Part shown: positions 37,463 through 46,111 of the stretch, in pieces | Layout of the letters: each line of letters starts with the position of its first letter | Position numbering within the stretch: position 1 is the first letter of the stretch | Source of the DNA: Kitasatospora cheerisanensis KCTC 2395 | Lineage (GTDB): Bacteria; Actinomycetota; Actinomycetes; Streptomycetales; Streptomycetaceae | Direction: 5' to 3' | Length of the DNA: 64,000 nucleotides | NCBI RefSeq assembly: GCF_000696185.1 | Contig: NZ_KK853997.1 | Coordinates: forward strand, 2,561,926-2,625,925 | The notes under the pieces: generated by a model | Told to the model about the DNA's origin: nothing | What the model saw: only the letters and a program-made list of their open reading frames with translations | The model's database searches: none | Translations under genes and position numbers: made by a program

Positions 37463-38038
37463 TTACTGAACGTTGACGCCGAAGTCGAGCGCGATGCCGC
37501 GCAGGCCGGAGGCGTAGCCCTGGCCGACGGCGCGGAACTTCCACTCGCCCTGGTAGCGGTACAGCTCGCCGAAGATCATCGCGGTCTCGCCGGACGCGTC
37601 CTCGGTGAGGTCGTAGCGCGCGATCTCGCTGCCGTCGGCCACGTTGACCACGCGGATGTAGGCGTTGGAGACCTGCCCGAAGCTCTGCAGCCGGGCGTCG
37701 GCGTCGTAGATGGAGACGGCGAAGACGACCTTGTCGATCTGCACCGGCACGAGCTCGAGGTTGACCTCGACCACCTCGTCGTCGCCGTCGCCGTCACCGG
37801 TGAGGTTGTCGCCCTGGTGCTCGACCGAGCCCTCGGGGCTGCGCAGGTTGTTGTAGAACACGAAGTACTCGTCGCCGAGGACCCGGCCGGCCGCGCACAG
37901 CAGCGCGCTGGCATCGAGGTCGAACGGCGCGCCGGTGGTGGACCGCGCGTCCCAGCCGAGACCGATCCGAACCTGCGTCAGGTCCGGCGCGGCCTTGGTC
38001 AGCGAGACGTTTCCGCCCTTGGCGAGGGTGACGGTCAT
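37463..38038 (-). CDS. TerD family protein
   Basis: 191 residues, canonical TerD length. ATG 38038 with GGGAGGAAAGACC upstream. Conserved stretches: [91 protein letters not shown] and [20 protein letters not shown]. The two acidic clusters (DLDA and GDGDGDDE) are the known calcium sites. Upstream of the DUF475 gene in one operon. Cytoplasmic calcium-binding stress protein; in streptomycetes TerD-family genes are abundant and affect differentiation. Confidence 0.95.
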   Translation of the reverse strand: MTVTLAKGGNVSLTKAAPDLTQVRIGLGWDARSTTGAPFDLDASALLCAAGRVLGDEYFVFYNNLRSPEGSVEHQGDNLTGDGDGDDEVVEVNLELVPVQIDKVVFAVSIYDADARLQSFGQVSNAYIRVVNVADGSEIARYDLTEDASGETAMIFGELYRYQGEWKFRAVGQGYASGLRGIALDFGVNVQ

Positions 38039-38519
38039 GGTCTTTCCTCCCAGCTCCCGTCTCCGGGGCTCCCGGGGTGTGCAGCGGTGGTCCGCCGTCG
38101 GACCGCCCGGGAGGGCCGGTCCGGCGGGGCACGTCCGAAGGACGCACCCCAAGAGATCTACGCCCCCCGGCGGCCGTCCAGTGCTGCACACCCGACTGAA
38201 CTTCCTGAACTCCGTTTGCTCCGCCCGGTCCGCAGGCCCCGCCGCGCGGGCCCGAATCGCCCGCGCACGCGCCCCCGGCCGGTGGACGGATCGCGGCCGA
38301 ATCTATCAAGCGCCCCCGTCCCCCCTCCGGCGGCGACCGGCCGGAATCCGCCCGTCGCGCCGCCGGACCGCCGGAGCGCGCGCGAACGCCGCGGGCCGGG
38401 CCCGCGGGAAGGCCCGGCCCGGAAAACGCCGAGGGCCGGGCCCGCGAACGGACCCGGCCCGCACCGTGCGTGACGGCGGCTCGGACGTGGCGCGACGTCG
38501 GCCGCCGGCGGCCGACGGC
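38039..38519. other. Intergenic region between two TerD genes
   Basis: 481 bp. It holds the promoter of the TerD gene at 38038 and, near 38390-38460, two GC hairpins (GGCCGGGCC/GGCCCGGCC around 38394-38419 and GGGCCGGG/CCCGGCCC around 38434-38461); on the minus strand the second is followed by GGCGTTTT, like a terminator for the TerD gene at 39095. No gene-like frame is supported. Confidence 0.6.
38496..38517. terminator. 22-nt perfect palindrome after TerD stop
   Basis: CGTCGGCCGCC followed directly by GGCGGCCGACG, two bases beyond the TGA of the TerD gene ending at 38520. Could fold as a stem with a small loop in RNA and help termination or protect the 3' end. Confidence 0.6.
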
Positions 38520-39095
38520 TCAGACGTTGACGCCGAAGTCCTGCGCGATGCCGCGCAGGCCGGAGGCGTAGCCCTGGCCGATGGCGCGGAACTTCCACTC
38601 GGCGCCGTTGCGGTACAGCTCGCCGAAGACCATCGCGGTCTCGGTGGAGGCGTCCTCGGAGAGGTCGTAGCGGGCGATCTCGGCGCCGCCGGCCTGGTTC
38701 AGCACCCGGATGAAGGCGTTGCGGACCTGGCCGAAGCTCTGCTGCCGGTTCTCCGCGTCGTAGATCGACACCGGGAAGACGATCTTGGCCACGTCGGCCG
38801 GGACGGAGGCCAGGTCGACCTTGATCTGCTCGTCGTCGCCCTCGCCCTCGCCGGTGAGGTTGTCGCCGGTGTGCTCGACCGAACCGTCGGCGCTCTTCAG
38901 GTTGTTGAAGAAGATGAAGTCGGCGTCGGAACGGACCCGGCCCTGCTCGGTGCAGAGCAGCGCGCTCGCGTCCAGGTCGAAGTCCGTGCCGGTGGTGGTG
39001 CGTACGTCCCACCCGAGGCCGACGACCACGGCGGTCAGGCCGGGCGCCTCCTTGGTGAGCGAGACATTGCCGCCCTTGCTCAGGCTGACACCCAC
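38520..39095 (-). CDS. TerD family protein
   Basis: 191 residues from GTG 39095, with GGAGG seven bases upstream. Very like its neighbour: [94 protein letters not shown]. The duplication of TerD genes in tandem is common in streptomycetes. Calcium-binding acidic clusters are intact. Its own promoter is likely, as 125 bp and a strong terminator separate it from the peroxiredoxin gene. Confidence 0.95.
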   Translation of the reverse strand: MGVSLSKGGNVSLTKEAPGLTAVVVGLGWDVRTTTGTDFDLDASALLCTEQGRVRSDADFIFFNNLKSADGSVEHTGDNLTGEGEGDDEQIKVDLASVPADVAKIVFPVSIYDAENRQQSFGQVRNAFIRVLNQAGGAEIARYDLSEDASTETAMVFGELYRNGAEWKFRAIGQGYASGLRGIAQDFGVNV

Positions 39096-39175
39096 GTGGT
39101 CCTCCAAGAAGTCGGGTTCCCGATCCGTCAACGGCCCGATCGTAGTGCGGGGTTCCCGGCCGGTGGCGGCGACTC

Positions 39176-39213
39176 GGCCCGGCGCGCAGCGGAAATCCGC
39201 TGCGCGCCGGGCC
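39176..39213. terminator. Terminator after peroxiredoxin gene, 18-bp stem
   Basis: Perfect arms 39176-39193 and 39196-39213 with an AA centre, directly downstream of the peroxiredoxin stop on the minus strand. Confidence 0.85.
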
Positions 39214-39220
39214 GGGGCCG

Positions 39221-39679
39221 TCAGAGCGCGCCGAGGGCGGCCAGGTACTCCTGGGTGTCGCGGGCGTCCGGGAGGCCGTTGACGACGCTCCAGCGGACCA
39301 CGCCGTCCTTGTCGATCACGAAGGTGCCGCGGACCGCGCAGCCCTTGTCCTCGTTGAAGACGCCGTAGGCGCGGGAGACCTCGCCGTGCGGCCAGAAGTC
39401 GGACAGCAGCGGGTACTCCAGGCCCTGCTGGTCGCCGAAGACCCGCAGCGAGAACGGCGAGTCGGCGGACACCGCGAGCACCTGGACCGCGTCGTTCTGC
39501 AGGCGCGGCAGCTCCTTCTGGATCTCGCAGACCTCGCCGGTGCAGACGCCGGTGAAGGCGAACGGGTAGAAGACCAGGACGACGTTCTTCTCGCCGCGGA
39601 AGTCGGACAGCTTCACCGACTCGCCGTGCTGGTTCTTCAGCTCGAAGTCGGGGGCCTGGGCGCCGATCTCGATGGCCAT
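39221..39679 (-). CDS. Peroxiredoxin, AhpE/Bcp type
   Basis: 152-residue thiol peroxidase reducing H2O2 or organic peroxides. ATG 39679 with GGAAGGT upstream. [20 protein letters not shown] opens the thioredoxin fold; the active site is [18 protein letters not shown] with peroxidatic Cys46 and a possible partner Cys51. Lies near DUF3052 and aceE; in Mycobacterium tuberculosis ahpE (Rv2238c) sits in the same neighbourhood, which supports AhpE type. Reductant not shown by the sequence. Confidence 0.93.
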   Translation of the reverse strand: MAIEIGAQAPDFELKNQHGESVKLSDFRGEKNVVLVFYPFAFTGVCTGEVCEIQKELPRLQNDAVQVLAVSADSPFSLRVFGDQQGLEYPLLSDFWPHGEVSRAYGVFNEDKGCAVRGTFVIDKDGVVRWSVVNGLPDARDTQEYLAALGAL

Positions 39680-39820
39680 GAGGGGACCTTCCTGCCGGAA
39701 CGGGTGGTGCGGGCAGGGAAATCCTCCCATCCGTCCGCCCCCGTTCAGCCGTTCGGGTGAGGCCCGGGGCCGTTCGAGGCCACGTTCAGCTCTCAGAGAA
39801 CAGGGTGGCGGCGGCACGCG

Positions 39821-39858
39821 CGCGGGCCCCGGCGGAGTGTTCTCCGCCGGGGCCCGCG
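39821..39858. terminator. Terminator after DUF3052 gene, 17-bp stem
   Basis: Perfect arms 39821-39837 and 39842-39858, loop TGTT, between the DUF3052 gene and the peroxiredoxin gene (both minus strand). Confidence 0.85.
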
Positions 39859-39877
39859 GGTGCTCGCGGTCCGAAGC

Positions 39878-40315
39878 TCAGCGCTTGCCGGTCTTCGAGG
39901 CCTTCGGGGTGGCCAGGCGGGTGCCCGCCCAGTCCTTGGCGATCGCCACCGAGCTGGTCTGCGACAGACCGGCGGTCTTCGCGGCGTCGGCGATCTCGTG
40001 CGCCTCGACGTGCCCGTCACGGCCGGTCTTCGGGGTGAGCAGCCAGATCAGGCCGCCCTCCGCCAGGTACTCCAGGGCGTCGACCAGGGCGTCGGTGAGA
40101 TCCCCGTCCTCGTCGCGGTGCCACAGCAGGACGCCGTCGGCGACGTCGTCGTAGTCCTCGTCGACGAGTTCGGTGCCAGTGATCTCCTCGACGCCCTCGC
40201 GGAGCTCGTCGTCACTGTCTTCGTCGTACCCGAGCTCCTGAATGATCTGGCCCTCTTCGAAGCCCAGACGAAGCGCCGGGTTGGACTTGTCCGCGGGGTC
40301 CGCGGTCGCGCTCAC
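39878..40315 (-). CDS. DUF3052 family protein
   Basis: 145-residue acidic cytoplasmic protein from GTG 40315 (GGAGG upstream). It has no catalytic motif that I can see; the conserved core includes ALRLGFEEGQIIQELGYDED, VDEDYDDVADGVLLWHRDED and LIWLLTPKTGRDGHVEAHEI, with a basic tail. In actinobacteria it is fixed next to aceE (Rv2239c region in M. tuberculosis), so a link to central carbon metabolism or redox state is possible but unproven. Confidence 0.9.
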   Translation of the reverse strand: MSATADPADKSNPALRLGFEEGQIIQELGYDEDSDDELREGVEEITGTELVDEDYDDVADGVLLWHRDEDGDLTDALVDALEYLAEGGLIWLLTPKTGRDGHVEAHEIADAAKTAGLSQTSSVAIAKDWAGTRLATPKASKTGKR

Positions 40316-40773
40316 GGGAATAACCTCCAGTATTCGGCTCGGCATCCATGCCGAGGCTGTGGCCGTAGTCCACACGGGAGCGGCGGTTCGCGCAAGTACC
40401 CGACCCCCGATCCCACCCAAAGGTTGACGTGTCGAGGGCCGACACGCCGCACCGGGCGTGGCCAATCGCACCGAAATGTCCGTTTCGGCATCGGACGAGG
40501 ACGCTCCGCCGGCCGCCCGCGGACGGGCCGCACGCCTGCCCGAGATGCGAACGGCATTCGGGCCTGCCCTGCATGCGGGCGTAAAGTCTCCTGTTGGCCC
40601 TCATCCCGGCCGGCCGCCATTGTCCGGCCGGGGTCCCAGGTCGGACCACCTCCTGACCGTACCGCCCAACCGGCGGAACGGTTACCGATCGGTAGAGATG
40701 ACGGATCTCCGAACGCGGTAGCACGATGGAGGCGGCGCGACAACTCAGTTTCGACCGACAGTGAAGGAACAGC
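40316..40773. other. Divergent promoter region of DUF3052 and aceE
   Basis: 458 bp without a supported gene. It contains the perfect 12-bp palindrome TACCGATCGGTA (40683-40694), 80 bp before the aceE start, which is a candidate operator or core promoter element for aceE. Confidence 0.6.
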
Positions 40774-43524
40774 GTGGCTTCCGGATCCGATCGCAACCCG
40801 ATCATCATTGGCGGCCTCCCGAGCCAGGTCCCGGACTTCGATCCCGAGGAGACCGCGGAATGGCTGGAGTCGCTTGACGCTGCCATCGACGAGCGCGGGC
40901 GCGAGCGTGCCCGCTACCTGATGCTGCGGCTGATCGAGCGCGCCCGTGAAAAGCGTGTCGCCGTGCCCGAGATGCGCAGCACGGACTACGTCAACACCAT
41001 CGCCACCAAGGACGAGCCGTTCTTCCCCGGCAACGAGGAGATCGAGCGCAAGATCCTCAACGCGACGCGGTGGAACGCGGCCGTCATGGTCTCCCGCGCG
41101 CAGCGGCCGGGCATCGGCGTCGGCGGCCACATCGCCACCTTCGCCTCCTCGGCCTCGCTGTACGACGTGGGCTTCAACTACTTCTTCCGCGGCAAGGACG
41201 CCGACGGCGAGTCCGGCGACCAGGTCTTCTTCCAGGGCCACGCCTCGCCGGGCATCTACGCCCGCGCCTTCCTGCTGGACCGACTGACCGAGCAGCAGCT
41301 CGACGCGTTCCGGCAGGAGAAGTCCAAGGCGCCGTTCGGCCTGTCCAGCTACCCGCACCCGCGGCTGATGCCGGACTTCTGGGAGTTCCCGACCGTCTCG
41401 ATGGGCCTCGGCCCGCTCGGCGCGATCTACCAGGCCCGGATGAACCGCTACCTGGAGCACCGCGGCATCAAGGACACCTCCGACTCGCACGTGTACGCCT
41501 TCCTCGGCGACGGCGAGATGGACGAGCCCGAGTCGCTCGGCCAGCTGTCCCTGGCCGCCCGCGAGGGCCTGGACAACCTGACCTTCGTGGTCAACTGCAA
41601 CCTGCAGCGCCTCGACGGCCCGGTCCGCGGCAACGGCAAGATCATCCAGGAGCTGGAGTCGCAGTTCCGCGGCGCCGGCTGGAACGTCATCAAGCTGATC
41701 TGGGACCGCACCTGGGACCCGCTGCTGGCCCAGGACCGCGACGGCGTCCTGGTCAACAAGCTGAACACCACCCCGGACGGCCAGTTCCAGACCTACGCCA
41801 CCGAGACCGGCTCGTACATCCGCGAGCACTTCTTCGGCGGCGACCTGCGCCTGCGCGCCATGGTCGAGAACATGACCGACCAGCAGATCCAGCACCTGGG
41901 CCGCGGCGGCCACGACCACCGCAAGGTCTACGCCGCGTTCAAGGCCGCCCGCGAGCACCAGGGCCAGCCGACCGTCATCCTGGCGCAGACCGTCAAGGGC
42001 TGGACGCTGGGCCCCAACTTCGAGGGCCGCAACGCCACCCACCAGATGAAGAAGCTGACGGTCGAGGACCTGAAGCGCTTCCGCGACCGGCTGCACCTGC
42101 CGATCACCGACAAGCAGCTCGACGAGGGCTACCCGCCCTACTACCACCCGGGCCGCAACTCGGAAGAGATCCAGTACATGCACGACCGCCGCGAGGAGCT
42201 CGGCGGCTACGTGCCCACCCGCAAGGTCCGCCCGCGCAAGCTCGAACTCCCGGGCGACGACGCGTACAAGGCGGTCAAGAAGGGTTCCGGCAACCAGACC
42301 ATCGCCACCACCATGGCGTTCGTCCGGGTGCTCAAGGACCTGATGCGGGACAAGGGCATCGGCAACCGCTTCGTGCCGATCGCGCCGGACGAGTACCGCA
42401 CCTTCGGCATGGACTCGCTGTTCCCGTCCGCCAAGATCTACAACCCGCTCGGCCAGACCTACGAGTCGGTCGACCGCGAGCTGCTGCTGGCGTACAAGGA
42501 GTCCCCGAGCGGCCAGATGCTGCACGACGGCATCTCCGAGGCCGGCTGCACCGCCTCGCTGATCGCCGCGGGCTCGTCCTACGCGACGCACGGCGAGCCG
42601 CTGATCCCGGTGTACGTCTTCTACTCGATGTTCGGGTTCCAGCGCACCGGCGACCAGTTCTGGCAGATGTCCGACCAGCTGGCCCGCGGCTTCGTCATCG
42701 GCGCCACCGCCGGCCGCACCACCCTCACCGGTGAGGGCCTGCAGCACGCCGACGGCCACTCCCAGCTGCTGGCCTCCACCAACCCCGGTGTGGTCGCCTA
42801 CGACCCGGCCTACGGGTACGAGATCGCCCACATCGTCCAGGACGGCCTGCGCCGCATGTACGGCTCCTCCGCCGAGCACCCGCACGGCGAGGACGTCTTC
42901 TACTACATGACCGTCTACAACGAGCCCATCAAGATGCCGGCCGAGCCGGAGGGCGTCGACGTCGACGGCATCCTCAAGGGCATCTACAAGCTCAGGGACG
43001 GCGACGCCGGCCAGATCCCCGCGCAGCTCCTCGCCTCCGGCGTGGCGGTGCCGTGGGCCCTGGAGGCGCAGCGCATCCTCGCCGAGGAGTGGAACGTCAA
43101 GGCGGACGTCTGGTCGGCCACCTCCTGGAACGAGCTGCGCCGCGACGCCGTCGAGGCGGAGGAGTTCAACCTCCTCCACCCGGAGGAGCCGCAGCGCGTC
43201 CCGTACGTGACCACCAAGCTCTCCGGGGCCGAGGGTCCGTTCGTGGCCGTCTCCGACTGGATGCGCGCCGTCCCGGACCAGATCGCCCGCTGGATCCCCG
43301 GCCAGTACCAGTCCCTGGGCGCCGACGGCTTCGGCTTCGCCGACACCCGCGGCGCGGCCCGGCGCTTCTTCCACATCGACGCCCAGTCGATCGTCCTGGC
43401 CACCCTCACCGAACTGGCCAAGCAGGGCAAGATCGACCGCTCGCTGCTGAAGTCCGCGATCGACCGCTACCAGCTGCTCGACGTGGCGGCGGCCGACCCG
43501 GGCGCGGCCGGCGGCGACGCCTGA
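40774..43524 (+). CDS. aceE: Pyruvate dehydrogenase E1 component, homodimeric type
   Basis: 916-residue thiamine diphosphate enzyme that decarboxylates pyruvate and acetylates the lipoyl E2 of the pyruvate dehydrogenase complex. GTG 40774 with AAGGA five bases upstream. N-terminal segment [20 protein letters not shown] is the E2-contact region; the TPP-Mg motif is [12 protein letters not shown] (GDG 245-247) to [12 protein letters not shown]; the second domain holds [20 protein letters not shown] and the C-terminal domain [19 protein letters not shown]. Full length for the family. Links glycolysis to acetyl-CoA for the nearby fatty acid genes. Confidence 0.98.
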   Translation: MASGSDRNPIIIGGLPSQVPDFDPEETAEWLESLDAAIDERGRERARYLMLRLIERAREKRVAVPEMRSTDYVNTIATKDEPFFPGNEEIERKILNATRWNAAVMVSRAQRPGIGVGGHIATFASSASLYDVGFNYFFRGKDADGESGDQVFFQGHASPGIYARAFLLDRLTEQQLDAFRQEKSKAPFGLSSYPHPRLMPDFWEFPTVSMGLGPLGAIYQARMNRYLEHRGIKDTSDSHVYAFLGDGEMDEPESLGQLSLAAREGLDNLTFVVNCNLQRLDGPVRGNGKIIQELESQFRGAGWNVIKLIWDRTWDPLLAQDRDGVLVNKLNTTPDGQFQTYATETGSYIREHFFGGDLRLRAMVENMTDQQIQHLGRGGHDHRKVYAAFKAAREHQGQPTVILAQTVKGWTLGPNFEGRNATHQMKKLTVEDLKRFRDRLHLPITDKQLDEGYPPYYHPGRNSEEIQYMHDRREELGGYVPTRKVRPRKLELPGDDAYKAVKKGSGNQTIATTMAFVRVLKDLMRDKGIGNRFVPIAPDEYRTFGMDSLFPSAKIYNPLGQTYESVDRELLLAYKESPSGQMLHDGISEAGCTASLIAAGSSYATHGEPLIPVYVFYSMFGFQRTGDQFWQMSDQLARGFVIGATAGRTTLTGEGLQHADGHSQLLASTNPGVVAYDPAYGYEIAHIVQDGLRRMYGSSAEHPHGEDVFYYMTVYNEPIKMPAEPEGVDVDGILKGIYKLRDGDAGQIPAQLLASGVAVPWALEAQRILAEEWNVKADVWSATSWNELRRDAVEAEEFNLLHPEEPQRVPYVTTKLSGAEGPFVAVSDWMRAVPDQIARWIPGQYQSLGADGFGFADTRGAARRFFHIDAQSIVLATLTELAKQGKIDRSLLKSAIDRYQLLDVAAADPGAAGGDA

Positions 43525-43535
43525 CGCTCCGACAC

Positions 43536-43580
43536 AGAGATCCGCCCGAGGACGGGAGTCCCGTTCTCGGGCGGATCTCT
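43536..43580. terminator. Terminator after aceE
   Basis: AGAGATCCGCCCGAGGACGG region (43536-43557) pairs with 43559-43580 with one G-U pair; about 20 paired bases with the tip left open, 11 bp after the aceE stop. Confidence 0.85.
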
Positions 43581-43608
43581 GCGTTCTGCGCTTCCGCTCC
43601 GCGCAGGT

Positions 43609-43633
43609 CCCCGCGCCCCTGCGGGGCGCGGGG
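43609..43633. repeat. CCCCGCGCCCC inverted repeat
   Basis: CCCCGCGCCCC (43609-43619) and GGGGCGCGGGG (43623-43633), spacer TGC. The same word is part of the inverted repeat at 54822/54924. Such GGGGCGCGGGG words recur through streptomycete intergenic DNA; here it may end the exporter transcript. Confidence 0.75.
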
Positions 43634-43643
43634 TGACCGCGCG

Positions 43644-45230
43644 TCAGATGTGCACGGCCGGACCGGCCTCGTTCGCTCCGCGCTTGGTGAGCAGGCCGAG
43701 GCCCGCCGCGACCAGGGCGACGACGGAGGCGACGGTGAAGGCCACGCCCATGCCGCTGACGAAGGAGGAGTGGACGGCGTCGGCGACCGCGGTGGTGAGC
43801 TGTTCCGGGGTGCCCTGCGGCATCGGCGGGGCCATGCCCAGCTGCGCGGCCTGCTTGAGCTGTTCGCCCTGCTCGCCGGCCGGGAAGGGGACGCCGGTCG
43901 CGGCCCACTTCCCGGGCAGCACGCTGGTGACCTTGGAGGCCATCACCGCGCCGAGGACGGCGGTGCCGAGGCTGCCGCCGACCTGCATCGCGGCCTGCTG
44001 GAGGCCGCCGGCGACGCCGGACAGCTCCAGCGGGGCGTTGCCGACGATCACCTCGGTGGCGCCGACCATGACGGGGCTGAGGCCGAGGCCCATCAGCAGG
44101 AACCAGAGCGACATGACGCCGTTGCCGCTGTGGATGTCCAGGGTGGACATGCCGAGCATCGCGCCGGTGGTCAGCACCATGCCGCCGACGATCGGTATGC
44201 GCGGGCCGACCTTGCCGATCAGGAAGCCGGCCAGCGGGGCGCCGACGATCATCATGCCGGTCATCGGGAGCAGGTGGACGCCGGCGTCGACCGGCGCCAT
44301 GCCGTGCACGTTCTGCAGGTAGAAGGTGACGAAGAAGATGCCGCCGAAGAACGCGAACGCCATCAGCACCATCAGCAGGGTGCCGGCCGACAGCGGGACG
44401 GAGCGGAACAGCGCGAGCGGGATGAGCGGTTCCTTGGCGTAGTTCTGCCAGACCGCGAAGACCACCAGGGCGAGCACCGCGCCGCCGAGGAAGAGCAGCG
44501 TGGCCGGGTCGCCCCAGCCCCAGGTGGGCGCCTTGATGATGCCCCAGACCAGCATGAACATCGCTCCGGAGAGCAGCACGATGCCGGGGATGTCGAAGGA
44601 CTTGGCGGCCTTCTCGGCGCGCACGTCCTTGAGGATCAGCAGGCCCAGCACCAGCGCGACGACGCCGACCGGGATGTTGATGAAGAACACCGACTCCCAG
44701 TTGACGTGCTCGACCAGCAGGCCGCCGACGATCGGGCCGGCCGCGGTGGAGGCGCCGATGACGCCGCCCCAGATGCCGATCGCCATGTTCAGCTTGTCGG
44801 CCGGGAAGGCCCCGCGCAGCAGGCCGAGCGCGGCGGGCTGGAGCAGCGCGCCGAACAGGCCCTGGAGCACCCGGAAGAAGATCACCTGCTGGACCGAGCC
44901 GGCGAAGCCGATCGCGGCGGAGGTGGCGGCGAAGCCGACCGCGCCGACCAGGAAGGTGGATTTGTGGCCGAACCGGTCGCCGATCTTGCCGGCGGTGACC
45001 AGGAAGACCGCGAGGGCCAGCAGGTAGCCGCTGGTGACCCACTGGATGTCGGCGGGGCTGGCGTGCAGGTCGAGCTGGATGGCGGGGTTGGCGATGGCGA
45101 CGACGGTGCCGTCGAGGGCGACCATCATGACGCCGACGGCGACGGTCAGCAGGGTCAGCCAGGGGTGCCCCCGCAGCTTCCCTCCGGCGGCCGGGGCCGC
45201 CTCCTTGTCGAGTACGACGGACTGGCTCAT
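43644..45230 (-). CDS. DHA2 family drug exporter (14 helices)
   Basis: 528 residues from ATG 45230. Helix 1-3 motifs of the EmrB/QacA group: VMMVALDGTVVAIANPAIQL, LAVFLVTAGKIGDRFGHKST (motif A), RVLQGLFGALLQPAALGLLR (motif B) and LLRGAFPADKLNMAIGIWGG (motif C region). Fourteen hydrophobic segments are expected and seen. Proton-driven efflux of drugs or endogenous products. The divergent TetR at 45358 and two inverted repeats between them indicate substrate-induced control. Confidence 0.93.
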   Translation of the reverse strand: MSQSVVLDKEAAPAAGGKLRGHPWLTLLTVAVGVMMVALDGTVVAIANPAIQLDLHASPADIQWVTSGYLLALAVFLVTAGKIGDRFGHKSTFLVGAVGFAATSAAIGFAGSVQQVIFFRVLQGLFGALLQPAALGLLRGAFPADKLNMAIGIWGGVIGASTAAGPIVGGLLVEHVNWESVFFINIPVGVVALVLGLLILKDVRAEKAAKSFDIPGIVLLSGAMFMLVWGIIKAPTWGWGDPATLLFLGGAVLALVVFAVWQNYAKEPLIPLALFRSVPLSAGTLLMVLMAFAFFGGIFFVTFYLQNVHGMAPVDAGVHLLPMTGMMIVGAPLAGFLIGKVGPRIPIVGGMVLTTGAMLGMSTLDIHSGNGVMSLWFLLMGLGLSPVMVGATEVIVGNAPLELSGVAGGLQQAAMQVGGSLGTAVLGAVMASKVTSVLPGKWAATGVPFPAGEQGEQLKQAAQLGMAPPMPQGTPEQLTTAVADAVHSSFVSGMGVAFTVASVVALVAAGLGLLTKRGANEAGPAVHI

Positions 45231-45283
45231 GGCTCGGGACTTCCCCGTTCGTTCGGTGTGACGAGAGAGCGGCCCGCCCATTA

Positions 45284-45298
45284 TGTCAGTAGCTGACA
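45284..45298. promoter_or_regulatory. Operator candidate 1 at exporter-TetR promoters
   Basis: TGTCAG-TAG-CTGACA, perfect 6-bp arms with a three-base spacer, in the gap between the DHA2 exporter and the TetR gene. Confidence 0.65.
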
Positions 45299-45317
45299 AT
45301 CGACAATCGGTGACTTG

Positions 45318-45339
45318 TGCCACTTGATGACAAGTGGCA
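45318..45339. promoter_or_regulatory. Operator candidate 2 at exporter-TetR promoters
   Basis: TGCCACTTG (45318-45326) and CAAGTGGCA (45331-45339), perfect 9-bp arms with a four-base spacer, ending 18 bp before the TetR ATG. Best candidate TetR operator here. Confidence 0.75.
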
Positions 45340-45357
45340 GAGCGCTATCGTTGAGGC

Positions 45358-46023
45358 ATGGCCACCCCCACCACCGCCGTCGACCCGCAGCCCACTGGCC
45401 TGCGCGAACGGAAGAAGCAGCGCACCCGGGGCGCCCTGGTCGACGCCGCCAACCGGCTGTTCCTGGAGCAGGGGTACGGGAAGACCACGGTCGACGAGAT
45501 CGCGGCCGCGGTGGAGGTCTCCCAGCGCACCTTCTTCCGGTACTTCGCCAACAAGGAGGAGGTCGCCCTGGCGGTGCTGGCCGACGCCGAGGAGACCTTC
45601 CTGGAGCTGCTGCGGGCGCGGCCGGCCGACGAGTACCCGCTGGAGGCGATGCGCCGGGCGGCCCGGCAGGTGTGGCAGCTGCTCGACCAGGGCCGGGTCG
45701 CCGAGCGCGGCACCGTCGCCGGGGCGCTGGAACTGTTCGAGCTGATCGAGTCCACGCCCACCCTGCTCGCCGCCCACCTGCGGCACACCCTGCAGCAGGA
45801 GGTCGAGGTGACCCGGGTGCTCGCCGAGCGCGAGGGCCTCGACCCGGCGGTCGACCTCCGCCCGCGGCTGCTGGCCGCCGTGTTCGGCACCGTGATACGG
45901 CTCTCGCACCTGACCTTCGCCACCGAGCGCGAGCCGCACCGGCAGGGCGTGGACGGCATGCTGGAACTGATGGAGCGCCACTTCGACCAGCTGGGACCGG
46001 CGTTGGCCGGCTCCTGGCGCTGA
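45358..46023 (+). CDS. TetR family regulator of the DHA2 exporter
   Basis: 221 residues. HTH about 19-65: QRTRGALVDAANRLFLEQGY, GKTTVDEIAAAVEVSQRTFF, RYFANKEEV, a common mycobacterial/streptomycete subtype. The C-terminal domain is of the SCO1712/acyl-CoA-type regulators' size. ATG 45358. Its promoter faces that of the exporter, with two inverted repeats between them, so autorepression and control of the pump are likely. Ligand unknown. Confidence 0.92.
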   Translation: MATPTTAVDPQPTGLRERKKQRTRGALVDAANRLFLEQGYGKTTVDEIAAAVEVSQRTFFRYFANKEEVALAVLADAEETFLELLRARPADEYPLEAMRRAARQVWQLLDQGRVAERGTVAGALELFELIESTPTLLAAHLRHTLQQEVEVTRVLAEREGLDPAVDLRPRLLAAVFGTVIRLSHLTFATEREPHRQGVDGMLELMERHFDQLGPALAGSWR

Positions 46024-46111
46024 CGCCCGGCCCGGGTAGTACCGCGGTATCAGACCGTCGCCCGACCCGGGTATGAGGACACCGGCCGCCGCCCGATCTA
46101 CCCTCGGCCCG

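Noticed and set aside
40312..45042. Open frame of 1,576 codons on the minus strand opposite aceE
   Set aside because: It mirrors aceE and the exporter codon bias, has no family motif, and covers known genes and a clear terminator. It is an antisense shadow of high-GC coding.
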